Below are positions 27,872-36,489 of a stretch of 64,000 nucleotides of DNA, in pieces. The translations under genes and the position numbers were made by a program. The stretch is taken from assembly GCA_900469955.1 (NCBI GenBank), contig UBYX01000001.1, forward strand, positions 81,359 to 145,358, in the 5' to 3' direction. The notes under the pieces are model-generated. The model ran no database searches and was not told the DNA's origin. It saw nothing but the letters and a program-made list of their open reading frames with translations. Origin of the DNA: Hyphomicrobiales bacterium (GTDB lineage Bacteria > Pseudomonadota > Alphaproteobacteria > Rhizobiales > Rhizobiaceae). Positions within the stretch are counted from its first letter, which is position 1. Every line of letters begins with the position of its first letter.

Positions 27872-28638
27872 CCGCACTTCCAGACGCGATATTGCCGCGG
27901 CGTCATTCCGGTAAACGCACGGAACGCCTTGATGAAGGAACTTGTGCTTTCAAAACCGCAGGCAAGTCCGACCTCCGTGACGGCATTTCGGCGTGAAAGC
28001 AACAGCTCCTTTCCCTTCACCATCCGCGCCCGATGCCGAAAATCCCGGAAACTCATGCCGAGCTCGGCCTCGAAACGCCGCGCGAGCGTCCGTTCGGACA
28101 GACGCGCAGCCTCTGCGATGGTGGAGAAATCCGTATCGCTCTCCAAGTTCTCGAGCAGCCGGTCGACCGCAACGGCCATCGCAGCCGATTGCGGTTTTGG
28201 CAGCCACGTTTCGTCCTCGTCCGCGGAAAGTTCCAGGGCAATAGAAGCAAGAGCCCTGAAAAACGTGTCCGCCATCGGATCTTCCGCAGGCCGCCCCGCG
28301 CCCCAGCGCATGACATGCAAGATCATATGTCACGCGAGTTCGGAAAGACCGAACACCCTGCAGCGCTGCAGAGGCTCGGCGAATTCGCCAGTTGCGAAAA
28401 GAACAGAGGAAGCGGTCGCCGGCCCCTTGCTTCGCACCCTGATCAGCGTTCCCCGGGCGAGCAGCGCCGCGCGTTGCGGCGGCAGAACCCACCGACAGTC
28501 AGCGACATCCAGCACAAAGGCTCCCGAGGAGGCGTAGAGGAGGTAATCGGCGTCGAAAGCCCGCTCGATCTCGAAGGGCTCGTCGAACACCCGATGATAG
28601 GCATGAGAAATTATCGCCATCGTTGCCGGTTCGTTCAA
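27868..28638 (-). pseudogene. AraC family regulator interrupted by an in-frame TGA
   Basis: Two open frames in the same register make one AraC-type regulator of 256 residues. The 102-residue N-terminal half (28330-28638) is a cupin-like sensor segment with DVADCRWVLPPQRAALLARG. The C-terminal half (27868-28326) contains both HTH motifs, AARLSERTLARRFEAELG and GLACGFESTSSFIKAFRAFTGMTPRQYR. They are separated only by TGA at 28330-28332 and one His codon. A single transition (CGA Arg to TGA) explains the break. The start overlaps the SnoaL-like gene by four bases, so the two were an operon. An ATG six bases after the stop could restart translation of a free DNA-binding half, so partial function is possible. 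Confidence 0.85.
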
Positions 28639-29051
28639 GCGGCCTTTTGTTCTCGCATCTGCTTTAGCAGTTCGGCGGTGTCCAGCAAGGCAGAATGCCG
28701 CACGATCTTGTTCTCCAAAAAGACGAGGGTGCGATAGGCCCGAACAGCAATGGCGTTTCCGATGGGTGCAATCCCCCTGAACTCCGCCTGGTGCGTTCCG
28801 CGCAGCGTCAGTTCGCAGACGACGCTATCATCGTCCGCCGTCATCCGCTCGATCGTCCATACCGCATCCGGCATGATCTGCTTCAGCTTCACGACCATGC
28901 CGCAATGCCCCGCGGCATTTGCGGGCTCATAGTTGAATTCTTCATAGTCCGGAGCAAAGAACTCGCCAAACCGCTCGATCCGGCCCTGGTTCCAGATTTC
29001 CTCGATGTATCGGCCGGCGATCGTCTTGTGCGCATCTGCTTGGTTATGCAT
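28635..29051 (-). CDS. SnoaL/NTF2-like ester cyclase family protein
   Basis: 138-residue protein with the alpha+beta barrel pattern of the NTF2-like SnoaL family. A first helix ends in IAGRYIEEIWNQG, RFGEFFAPDYEEFN follows, and strands around WTIERMTADDDSVVCELTLRGTH lead to a late FLENKIVRHSALLD strand. Many such proteins bind small hydrophobic ligands or catalyse aldol/cyclase steps; this one has no known substrate. The ATG at 29051 has ggag 8 bases upstream. It is followed, with 4-base overlap, by the broken AraC gene, which probably was its regulator. Confidence 0.82.
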   Translation of the reverse strand: MHNQADAHKTIAGRYIEEIWNQGRIERFGEFFAPDYEEFNYEPANAAGHCGMVVKLKQIMPDAVWTIERMTADDDSVVCELTLRGTHQAEFRGIAPIGNAIAVRAYRTLVFLENKIVRHSALLDTAELLKQMREQKAA

Positions 29052-29151
29052 GTCTGGGCTCCATCAACAATGGAGTCCAGATAACCTGAAGCGGGCCGGA
29101 CGAACTCCGCCCATTCTGCCAGAAAATGGTTCCGTTCTGCCGATCGGCGGT

Positions 29152-29640
29152 TTATTCCTCGCCCGATTTCTGGTTGTCGAGCATCATGTAGTCGAGCGGC
29201 AGTTCGGTCGTGTATTTGATCTGCTCCATGGCGAAGACCGAGGAGACGTCACGGATTTCGATCTTGGCGATCAGCCGCTTGTAGAAGGCGTCATAAGCGC
29301 CGATATCCGGCACCACGACACGCAGAAGATAGTCGACATCGCCGCTCATGCGATAGAATTCCACAACTTCCGGGAAATCCACGACCACTTCGGAAAAACG
29401 CTTCAGCCACTCGATTGAATGGCTGGCGGTACGAATCGAAACGAAGACGGTGACCTTGGTATTGACCTTGACGGGATCGAGCAGCGCCACGCGGCGGCGA
29501 ATGACGCCGTCTTCTTCCATCTTCTGGATGCGCCGCCAGCAGGGCGTCGTTGAAAGCCCTACCTTCTTCGCAAGATCTGCGACGGCCAGAGTTGAATCTT
29601 CCTGCAGAATGCGCAGTATCTTGCGGTCGAGGCGGTCCAT
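29152..29640 (-). CDS. Lrp/AsnC family transcriptional regulator
   Basis: 162 residues. The N-terminal HTH (DLAKKVGLSTTPCWRRIQKME) and the C-terminal RAM/Lrp effector domain (YFRMSGDVDYLLRVVVPDI-like block, with GDVDYLL seen) are both complete. Such regulators respond to amino acids and form octamers. The ATG at 29640 has aaggga upstream, followed by an AT-rich promoter region (29641-29700). No amino-acid gene is adjacent, so the target may be elsewhere. Confidence 0.93.
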   Translation of the reverse strand: MDRLDRKILRILQEDSTLAVADLAKKVGLSTTPCWRRIQKMEEDGVIRRRVALLDPVKVNTKVTVFVSIRTASHSIEWLKRFSEVVVDFPEVVEFYRMSGDVDYLLRVVVPDIGAYDAFYKRLIAKIEIRDVSSVFAMEQIKYTTELPLDYMMLDNQKSGEE

Positions 29641-29705
29641 TCAGTTCCCTTTCGAAATCATTTTTCGTTATACACGTAAATCATAGCAGTTAACCGAATT
29701 TTGTT

Positions 29706-30350
29706 TCAACGGATGAGGCTATCCACATTCTGTCGCAGGACAGGCAGTATCTCAGTCTCGAACCAGGGATTTTTCCTCAACCACCCGGTATTGCGCCAGC
29801 TCGGATGAGGCAGCGGCAGGATGCGCGGCCCCTCATTGGCGAAAAAATACTCGCGCCAGTTCTCAACCGTTTCCGTCATCCCCTTCTTGCGGCGCGCGCC
29901 GAGATGCCACGCTTGGGCATAACCGCCGACGGCCAGAACCAGCTCGATCTGCGGCATTGCCGATATCACCCGGTTGCGCCAGAGCGGCGCGCATTCCCGC
30001 CTCGGCGGCAGGTCGCTTCCCTTTGCGTCGTAACCCGGAAAGCAGAACCCCATCGGCACGATCGCAAAGCAGTCAGGATCATAGAACTCTTCCCGGCTCA
30101 CCGCCATCCAGTCTCGCAGGCGGTTTCCGGAGGCATCGTTGAAGGGCAGACCGCTTTCATGGACGCGCAGGCCCGGCGCCTGTCCGGCGATCAGGATGCG
30201 GGCCGTCCGCGACAGCACGGCAACGGGCCGCGGCTCGTGGGCCAGGCGGTCGCCCTCTCCCCGCGCGGGCGTATCCCGACAGATGCGACAGAGGGATATC
30301 GCCCGCCGCAGCGCCTCGATCTCCGCCTCAAGATTGACCATGCACGTCAT
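29706..30350 (-). CDS. Uracil-DNA glycosylase family protein
   Basis: 214-residue member of the uracil-DNA glycosylase superfamily. Motif 1 reads GQAPG and motif 3 is HPSWRN near the C-terminus, with a late WLRKNPWFE segment. An N-terminal CRICRD pair of cysteines recalls Fe-S-containing family 4/5 enzymes, but the full four-cysteine set is not evident. Whether it excises uracil is therefore open. The start ATG at 30350 overlaps the 3' end of the thermonuclease gene by 23 bases; ATG 30341 is an alternative. The pair is likely cotranscribed. Confidence 0.82.
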   Translation of the reverse strand: MTCMVNLEAEIEALRRAISLCRICRDTPARGEGDRLAHEPRPVAVLSRTARILIAGQAPGLRVHESGLPFNDASGNRLRDWMAVSREEFYDPDCFAIVPMGFCFPGYDAKGSDLPPRRECAPLWRNRVISAMPQIELVLAVGGYAQAWHLGARRKKGMTETVENWREYFFANEGPRILPLPHPSWRNTGWLRKNPWFETEILPVLRQNVDSLIR

Positions 30351-30912
30351 TCCCGTTCCAACCGATCAGTCTTCCGAACCAATCCAGAATCACCTCCAGG
30401 AAGCCTGAACCATCCATCATGCCCCGGCTGGCGCGCCAATCGCGCGGGTCTTCGAAGCGACCGGCCCAGAGCCGAAGCCGCTCGCGGCGCGCCGTGTTCT
30501 GCTCCTGCAGGTAGAGCCCATAGGCGATCGCAAGGCCTTCGCGAACCATCGTGCCGTTGACATTCACCGCGCCCACATGACAGCGGACCAGAAGCCGGTC
30601 GTAGCGGTCGCGCTCGTGCCCCTGACACTCGGTTTCGCCCGGCGATACCAAACGCGCCAGATGCCGTTTTGCCTCCGCGCCACAGGCCCATCTCCGTCCG
30701 CCGCCGTCTTCGCAGATCTGGTCGAGTTCCGGCGCATCGATCCCCTCCAGCCGCAGCCTCTCGCCGCCTGACGAAAGCGTATCTCCGTCGACGGCATGAA
30801 AGGGTCCGCGTATTACGTCGTCGGACGCCTCGTTCAATTTGGCGACGATAAGCATCAGAAGGGCGAGCATGGCAACCAGCACCACGCCATCCCTGAAAGT
30901 CATGAACCTCAT
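30328..30912 (-). CDS. Thermonuclease (SNase-like) family protein, membrane-anchored or exported
   Basis: About 194 residues. An N-terminal hydrophobic segment (DGVVLVAMLALLMLIVAKL) acts as a signal anchor. The staphylococcal-nuclease-like OB-fold follows, with AVDGDTL, RLEGIDAPELDQ (catalytic Arg/Asp context) and DRYDRLLVRC. It probably cleaves DNA or RNA outside the cytoplasmic membrane. The ATG at 30912 is chosen from three candidates (GTG 30918, ATG 30903). Its end overlaps the uracil-DNA glycosylase start by 23 bases. Confidence 0.85.
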   Translation of the reverse strand: MRFMTFRDGVVLVAMLALLMLIVAKLNEASDDVIRGPFHAVDGDTLSSGGERLRLEGIDAPELDQICEDGGGRRWACGAEAKRHLARLVSPGETECQGHERDRYDRLLVRCHVGAVNVNGTMVREGLAIAYGLYLQEQNTARRERLRLWAGRFEDPRDWRASRGMMDGSGFLEVILDWFGRLIGWNGNDVHGQS

Positions 30913-31039
30913 CGCCACAATCGCGCCTTATTGGAAAACGGAAGCTTCAGAGAAATGGCAAACAAAACCTTTCCCGGCAGGACTCTCTTAAGGTTTTGAC
31001 CCTAGTCTCTCAACCACCCGGGTAAGCAGTTCAGTGGTC

Positions 31040-32575
31040 ATGAGTAACGGCGTCAGCACTTCGACCGACAAGATCATCGTGGATCGATCGCGCAGCCACC
31101 GCAACAAGGCTGTCTCCAAAGCCGTTCGCGCTACCCGTGAGCGACTGCAATCCAGTTCCAAGGGCAATCAGGTCTTCGACCGCGACATGCTGGCCATGCA
31201 CGCGAGCGCCGTGCTGCAGAGCGCGTCGATCATGCCGCTCTTCGTCGTGCTGGTGACGGCGATCGGCATCTATATCAATCCGAGCGCCAATCTGCTCGGC
31301 TGGGCGCTGCTGATGCTCAGCCTGCACGCCATCAACGTGCTCCTGGCGCGGCGTGCGAGCCGCAAGGAAATCGCCGCGATCGAGACGCGGAAATGGCGTA
31401 GCAGACTGCTTGCCGCACAGGTGCTGCTCGGCTGCGGTTGGGCGCTCTTCGCGCTCCAGGACTGCAGCGCCTGCTCCGGCGACGGCTACTATTTCTACAA
31501 GGGCGCGGTTCTGCTCTTTGCAATCTCCATCATGGCGATGAGCACCTTCATGCTGCGGCTCGGAGTGCTTTGCGGCTTCCTGCCGGCGGTGGCCGTATTG
31601 CTGGCGATGTCGTTTTTCTCGCGGCAGGTGCTCGATATCGGCATGACCGCGATGTGCGCCATCGCCGTCGTCTTCTTCCATTATATCGCCGACCGGCTTT
31701 ATCGCTCGAATCTCACCCTGATGTCCTACCAATCGGAAAAGGACGATCTGATCGCGGAGCTGGAAATGGCGAAATCCATGTCGGACGAGGCCCGCCGCCG
31801 CGCCGAGGAAGCCAATCTGGCGAAATCGCGCTTTCTCGCCTCCATGTCCCATGAACTGCGCACGCCGCTGAACGCCATCCTCGGCTTTTCCGAAGTGATG
31901 AGTTCGGAAGTCCTCGGCCCGCTCGCCAATCCCACCTATCGGGAATATGCCTCGGATATCCACCGTTCCGGACACCACCTGCTGAACCTCATCAACGAAA
32001 TCCTCGACCTGTCGCGCATCGAAGCGGGCCGCTACGATCTCAGCGAAGAAGCGCTCTCGCTTCTCGAAATCGCCGAGGATTGCATCGGCATGGTCCAGTT
32101 GCGGGCCCGGGCCAAGAACATCTCGATCCGCGAGCAGTTCGAGCCGGATCTGCCGCAGGTATGGGCCGACGAAAAGGCCATGCGGCAGGTATTGCTGAAC
32201 CTCTTGTCGAATGCGGTGAAGTTCACGCCCCAGGGCGGGGAGGTCATGGTCAAAGTCGGATGGACGGCCGGCGGCGGCCAGTATGTGGCCATAAAGGACA
32301 ACGGCCCCGGCATTCCGGACGAGGAAATCCCCGTCGTCCTCTCGGCCTTCGGTCAGGGGTCCATCGCCATCAAGAGCGCCGAACAGGGCACCGGCCTCGG
32401 CCTGCCGATCGTACAGGCGATCCTTGCCAAGCACGACGGCCAGTTCATCCTGCGCTCGAAGCTGCGCGAGGGCACCGAGGCAATCGCCATCCTGCCCGCG
32501 ACCCGCGTGCTGCAGAGCGTGCCCGCCGTTGCCGATGCACCAGCCATCGAACGCCGCCGCAAGAGCTTTGCGTAG
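31040..32575 (+). CDS. Membrane sensor histidine kinase, PdhS/PleC/DivJ-like H-box
   Basis: 511 residues. The N-terminal half contains about six hydrophobic segments (roughly residues 50-200) without a recognisable periplasmic domain. A short coiled linker leads to the dimerisation domain with the phospho-acceptor His at residue 271 (FLASMSHELRTPLNAI). The ATPase domain has an N-box (NLLSNAVKFT), DNGPGIP and GTGLGLPI. The sequence after the His (GFSEVM...YREYASDIHRSGHHLLNLINEILDLSRIEAGRYDL-like; middle parts seen) is the type that interacts with DivK in PdhS-family kinases. No response regulator gene is adjacent. The ATG at 31040 is preferred over GTG 31034. Confidence 0.88.
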   Translation: MSNGVSTSTDKIIVDRSRSHRNKAVSKAVRATRERLQSSSKGNQVFDRDMLAMHASAVLQSASIMPLFVVLVTAIGIYINPSANLLGWALLMLSLHAINVLLARRASRKEIAAIETRKWRSRLLAAQVLLGCGWALFALQDCSACSGDGYYFYKGAVLLFAISIMAMSTFMLRLGVLCGFLPAVAVLLAMSFFSRQVLDIGMTAMCAIAVVFFHYIADRLYRSNLTLMSYQSEKDDLIAELEMAKSMSDEARRRAEEANLAKSRFLASMSHELRTPLNAILGFSEVMSSEVLGPLANPTYREYASDIHRSGHHLLNLINEILDLSRIEAGRYDLSEEALSLLEIAEDCIGMVQLRARAKNISIREQFEPDLPQVWADEKAMRQVLLNLLSNAVKFTPQGGEVMVKVGWTAGGGQYVAIKDNGPGIPDEEIPVVLSAFGQGSIAIKSAEQGTGLGLPIVQAILAKHDGQFILRSKLREGTEAIAILPATRVLQSVPAVADAPAIERRRKSFA

Positions 32576-32637
32576 GCTTCACAGGCACCGTCACGCCGCG
32601 CGAGATCCCGATTCCATGCCGATCATAGCTGATGCGT

Positions 32638-33030
32638 CTAGCTCAGGACGCTCCGCACCACCACATAAAGCGCGAAGAACCCATTGGCGCAGAGCAGGCA
32701 AAACACTGCGAAGGAGCCGAGATCCTTGGCATGCCGGCCGACCGTCGAGATTTCCGGGGAAATGCGGTCGACCAGTTCTTCGATCGCCGTGTTGAGGGAT
32801 TCGACCGAGAACAGCACCAGCATCAGGATGAGGAAGACGAAATAATCGAGCGGCGACGCGCCGACCAGGGCGAAGAGCACCAGCCCGGCGGCGAAGGCTA
32901 TCACCTCGTGGCGAAAGGCCTCCTCCCGCCACAGACGCCTCAACCCCTGCATCGAATAGCGCGTGGCGGCGATGACCCGGCGGATGCCGCTCGCCTTTTC
33001 GATATTGCTGTCGAACGGCGTCTTTTCCAT
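32638..33030 (-). CDS. dgkA: Diacylglycerol kinase
   Basis: 130-residue integral membrane enzyme that phosphorylates diacylglycerol left over from osmoregulated periplasmic glucan synthesis. Three membrane helices are visible. The active-site segment reads VESLNTAIEELVDRI, with Glu residues for metal and the D-rich helix, and the N-terminal amphipathic part holds EEAFRHE. Length and pattern match DgkA. It lies 5 bases after cobT on the same strand and is probably cotranscribed, although the functions are unrelated. Confidence 0.94.
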   Translation of the reverse strand: MEKTPFDSNIEKASGIRRVIAATRYSMQGLRRLWREEAFRHEVIAFAAGLVLFALVGASPLDYFVFLILMLVLFSVESLNTAIEELVDRISPEISTVGRHAKDLGSFAVFCLLCANGFFALYVVVRSVLS

Positions 33031-33035
33031 CTGGA

Positions 33036-34055
33036 TCAGTTGCTCTTGTTGCTGACGCCGGCCTGGTCGAACGTCGCCATGCCGGAATGGCAGGCCGCGG
33101 CGGCCTTGACGATACCGGCTGCGAGTGCGGCACCGGTCCCCTCCCCGAGCCGCATGCCGAGCGCCAAGAGCGGCGTCTTGCCGAGCTTCTCGATCGCCCG
33201 CAGATGGCCGGGTTCCCCTGAGACGTGGCCGACCAGGCAGTGGTCGAGTGCGGAAGGATTGGCGGCCTTCAGGATAGAGGCCGCGGCCGTCACCACATAA
33301 CCATCGAGCAGCACCGGGATTTTCTCGACGCGAGCAGCCAGGATCGCGCCGGCGATCGCCGCAATCTCACGGCCGCCCAGACGACGCAGCACTTCCAGCG
33401 GATCGGAGAGATGATCCCTGTGAAATTCCACCGCCTGCTTCACCACCGCGATTTTGCGCTCCAGCAGCTCGCCATGCGAGCCGGTGCCAGGGCCGACCCA
33501 GTCTTCCGCCGTCCCGCCGTAAAGCGCCAGATTGATCGCTGCCGCGACCGTGGTATTGCCGATCCCCATCTCGCCGATGCACAGGAGATCGGTGCCGCCG
33601 GCAATCGCTTCCATGCCGAAGGCCATGGTCGCCGCGCAATCGCGCTCGGAAAGCGCGGATTCCGTCGCGATGTCACCGGTTGGATAATCGAGCGCCAGAT
33701 CGAAGATCTTCAGGCCGAGATCGTGGGTCACGCAGATCTGGTTGATCGCGGCGCCGCCGGCTGCGAAATTTTCGACCATCTGCTGTGTCACCGAGGAGGG
33801 ATAGGGCGTGATGCCGTGCTTCGTGACCCCATGATTTCCGGCAAAGATTGCCACCAGAGGACGGTTGACCGCCGGCGCTCTGCCGGTCCAGGCGGCAAGC
33901 CAGAAAGCGATCTCCTCCAGCCGGCCGAGCGCGCCGGGAGGCTTGGTGAGCTGAGCGTCCCGTTCGCGCGCCGCCACGAGCGCCCGAGAATCCGGTCCCG
34001 GAAGATTGGCTAGCAAGGTGCGGAAATCGTCGAAAGGCAGGCCACTCACGCTCAT
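33036..34055 (-). CDS. cobT: Nicotinate-nucleotide-dimethylbenzimidazole phosphoribosyltransferase
   Basis: 339 residues. CobT makes alpha-ribazole phosphate, the lower ligand precursor of cobalamin, from dimethylbenzimidazole and nicotinate mononucleotide (called CobU in the Pseudomonas denitrificans scheme). Conserved blocks: KPPGALGRLEEIAFWLA, AGNHGVTKHG, MGIGNTT, and the C-terminal GMRLGEGTGAALA with the catalytic Glu. The ATG at 34055 has an agagaga site. It is divergent from cobS (the next step), with 89 bases between; that gap is too short for a cobalamin riboswitch. Confidence 0.95.
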   Translation of the reverse strand: MSVSGLPFDDFRTLLANLPGPDSRALVAARERDAQLTKPPGALGRLEEIAFWLAAWTGRAPAVNRPLVAIFAGNHGVTKHGITPYPSSVTQQMVENFAAGGAAINQICVTHDLGLKIFDLALDYPTGDIATESALSERDCAATMAFGMEAIAGGTDLLCIGEMGIGNTTVAAAINLALYGGTAEDWVGPGTGSHGELLERKIAVVKQAVEFHRDHLSDPLEVLRRLGGREIAAIAGAILAARVEKIPVLLDGYVVTAAASILKAANPSALDHCLVGHVSGEPGHLRAIEKLGKTPLLALGMRLGEGTGAALAAGIVKAAAACHSGMATFDQAGVSNKSN

Positions 34056-34144
34056 GGAGATCTCTCTTGCTCTGGTCGTCCGGGTCGGCTTGTCTTTCCC
34101 GGCAAATCGCGCTTCTTTGCGTTTCTCATAGTCGGGGACTCACG

Positions 34145-34930
34145 GTGGGACAACTGCCAAACACAAGCGAATTCGTCGCAGACCTTGCGCGCTCGATCGG
34201 TTTCCTGAGCCGTCTGCCGGTGCCGGACCGTTTCTTCAAGGGCGAGGACGGCTCGATCTCGCGCGCCGTCCGGGCCTTTCCCGCGGCCGGGTTCGCGATC
34301 GCAGCCCTGCCCGCCCTCGTCCTTTTCCTCTTCGCACCCGGCGATGCCCTGACTGCAAGCCTTATCGCGCTCGCGCTTCTGGCGCTTCTGACGGGAGCGC
34401 TCCACGAAGACGGCCTTGCGGATGCGGCCGATGGTCTCGGCGGTGGGCGGGACAAGGAACATGCGCTCGTCATCATGAAGGATAGCCGCATCGGCAGCTA
34501 CGGCGTGATCGCGCTTGTTCTTTCCTTCGGGCTGCGCGCGAGCGCGCTTGCCGGCCTTTCGCGTCACGAGCCGGCGGCGGGTGCTCTTGCCGTGCTCGCC
34601 GCTGCGGCCGTCAGCCGGGCGCTGATGGTCGCGCACTGGCACGCGCTGCCATCCGCCCGGGAGGCAGGAGTGGCGGCCAGCGCGGGTCTGCCCAGGACAG
34701 CCGCACGCAATGTCGCGCTCTTCAGTGGCGCCGTCTTGGCCTTTGTCCTCCTGGTACCCGTTTTGGGGCTGCCCAAGGTTCTTCTGTCGCTGATCGTCGC
34801 CGGCGCCCTCTGCTACGGTTTTACCCGTTATGTGCGCAGCAAGCTCGAGGGCCATACGGGCGATACGATCGGGGCCAGTCAACAACTCTGCGAGATCGGC
34901 ATGCTTGCCACCCTTGCTCTCGTCCTCTGA
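34145..34930 (+). CDS. cobS: Adenosylcobinamide-GDP ribazoletransferase
   Basis: CobS joins adenosylcobinamide-GDP and alpha-ribazole (phosphate) to form adenosylcobalamin (phosphate) at the inner membrane. 261 residues from GTG 34145, which follows a gggga site; the frame to 34067 overlaps the divergent cobT control region and is rejected. Family blocks seen: SRLPVPDRFF, LTGALHEDGLADAADGLGGG (metal-binding acidic motif), MKDSRIGSYGV and GHTGDTIGASQQL near the end. Several membrane segments lie between. DUF1289 and protease genes follow closely. Confidence 0.95.
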   Translation: MGQLPNTSEFVADLARSIGFLSRLPVPDRFFKGEDGSISRAVRAFPAAGFAIAALPALVLFLFAPGDALTASLIALALLALLTGALHEDGLADAADGLGGGRDKEHALVIMKDSRIGSYGVIALVLSFGLRASALAGLSRHEPAAGALAVLAAAAVSRALMVAHWHALPSAREAGVAASAGLPRTAARNVALFSGAVLAFVLLVPVLGLPKVLLSLIVAGALCYGFTRYVRSKLEGHTGDTIGASQQLCEIGMLATLALVL

Positions 34931-34949
34931 ACCCACGATATAGAGTGGC

Positions 34950-35171
34950 ATGATTTCACCCTGCATCCTCGTCTGCTCCATCGACATCAAGACCGGCTAC
35001 TGCTTCGGCTGCGGGCGCACGCGCGAGGAAATCGCCGCCTGGATGGACTACACGGACGCCGAACGGCTCGCGCTGATGGAAACATTGCCCGCACGGCTCG
35101 AGACCGTCGAACGGAAGCCTCGCCGGGAAACGAAACGCCAGCGTTTGGCCAGGGAGCGCTACGACGCATGA
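34950..35171 (+). CDS. DUF1289 family small cysteine-motif protein
   Basis: 73 residues. The N-terminus has the DUF1289 signature SPCILVCSIDIKTGYCFGCG, a four-cysteine metal-site pattern followed by RTREEIAAW. The rest is basic. Likely binds zinc or an Fe-S cluster, but its role is unknown. The start at ATG 34950 is 19 bases after cobS, and its end overlaps the aspartic-protease start by four bases (ATGA), giving a cobS-DUF1289-protease operon. Confidence 0.9.
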   Translation: MISPCILVCSIDIKTGYCFGCGRTREEIAAWMDYTDAERLALMETLPARLETVERKPRRETKRQRLARERYDA

Positions 35172-35872
35172 ACGCCCTCACGCTCATCCTCCTCGTCCTC
35201 GGCGCTGGACTTGCATTGCTGATCTTCAATCATGACGCGGGTCAGACTTTTGGCATCGCGAACGACGATTTCGGACAGATCGTCTATCTGCTGCCGATAG
35301 CAGGTCTGCTGTCGGTCGGGATTCTCTCCGGCCGCCGCGGCACATCCAGCGAGGTGCTGCGCAACATCGCCATCTGGCTGCTGATCGTGCTTGGGCTGGT
35401 TGCCGCCTATCTCTATCGCGACGACGCCCGCAGTTTCGGCGCGCGTATGACCGCAGGCCTGCTGCCCGGCACCGCGGTCTCGGTGACCACCAGCGAGGGC
35501 GGCAACGAGGTCATCATCCACAAGACGCGCGGCAGCCATTTCCAGACCAATGTCCGCGTCGACGGCAAGGTGCTGCCGATGCTTGTCGATACGGGAGCCA
35601 GCACCGTAGTGCTCTCCTATGAAGACGCCCGGGCGATCGGTCTTGATCCGCAGGCTCTCGATTTTTCGGTCAGCGTCATGACGGCCAATGGCCGCGCCAT
35701 GGCCGCGCCCGTTCGCCTCGACGAGATCGCCATAGGACCCATTGCCAGAAAGAACATCCGCGCCATGGTCGCAGAGGAAGGACGGCTTGATGAAAGCCTG
35801 CTCGGCATGAGCTTCCTCTCCACCCTCGGTTCCCTGCAGATGCAGACCGACGAGCTGCGGCTGAGGGATTAA
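35168..35872 (+). CDS. TIGR02281-type retroviral-like aspartic protease, membrane-anchored
   Basis: 234 residues. Three hydrophobic segments in the first 90 residues are followed by a single-domain clan AA aspartic protease whose active site is LVDTGASTVVLS. The flap and second half (RLDEIAIGPIARKNIRAMV, LLGMSFLSTLGSLQ) match the TIGR02281 family found mostly in Alphaproteobacteria. It probably works as a dimer facing the periplasm; substrate unknown. Coupled by ATGA to the DUF1289 gene. Confidence 0.9.
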   Translation: MNALTLILLVLGAGLALLIFNHDAGQTFGIANDDFGQIVYLLPIAGLLSVGILSGRRGTSSEVLRNIAIWLLIVLGLVAAYLYRDDARSFGARMTAGLLPGTAVSVTTSEGGNEVIIHKTRGSHFQTNVRVDGKVLPMLVDTGASTVVLSYEDARAIGLDPQALDFSVSVMTANGRAMAAPVRLDEIAIGPIARKNIRAMVAEEGRLDESLLGMSFLSTLGSLQMQTDELRLRD

Positions 35873-36039
35873 AAATAGCTGCGACGTCCTATTGAGCTGT
35901 CGCAGCGAATACAGGGCCTAGACTCGACACCTGCGGCTTTGCCTTTCTTCAGGCATTTTCCGTTCCCGAGTTTCTTATCCGAAGGCCTTCATCTCATGTT
36001 GCTCATCGCGAGCAGTATTCAAATTCTCCGCCCGCGCAG

Positions 36040-36423
36040 TCATTCTTCCTCACGTGTCTCCAACGACGCACCGGGAAGGTAAAGCTGGACGGGCCGGATC
36101 TCGTAGACGGCAGTCGGATTGGCACGGCGCAGGTCCTGTGCGGCGGCGATTGCAGCGTCGAGTGTCGGAAAGTCCACAACATAGAGGCCGAGAAGCTGTT
36201 CCTTCGTCTCCGCAAAAGGTCCGTCGGTCACCACGCCTGCCCCTTCGCCGCGCAATGTAACGGCGCTTTTGGTGGGCCCGAGCCGTGCAGCAGGTCCAAG
36301 AGATTTCTGTTGCACGAGCCGGTCGTTGACCTTCAGGAGCTCGTCCATCAGCTTCGCATCCTCCTCCTTGCTCCAGGATTGAACCACACCTTCTTCGTGA
36401 TAGGCCAAAATAGCATAATACAT
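36040..36423 (-). CDS. YCII-related (DGPF domain) protein
   Basis: 127 residues of ferredoxin-like YCII fold. It begins MYYAILAYHEEGVV; the core reads VTDGPFAETKEQLLGLYVVD, the DGPF motif that names the family. Related proteins sit next to sigma factors or act as small-molecule binding or lyase-like proteins; function here is unknown. The ATG at 36423 has ggggaga upstream; the longer frame to 36447 is not needed. No ECF sigma gene is adjacent. Confidence 0.88.
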   Translation of the reverse strand: MYYAILAYHEEGVVQSWSKEEDAKLMDELLKVNDRLVQQKSLGPAARLGPTKSAVTLRGEGAGVVTDGPFAETKEQLLGLYVVDFPTLDAAIAAAQDLRRANPTAVYEIRPVQLYLPGASLETREEE

Positions 36424-36489
36424 GCGAGTCTCCCCCAATAACGACATATACCTATCACGGCCATAGGCAACGTGGGTAACAGATGCAGT

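Noticed and set aside
34056..34144. Possible cobalamin riboswitch between cobT and cobS.
   Set aside because: The divergent gap is 89 bases, too short for the riboswitch, and no B12-box-like element was seen.
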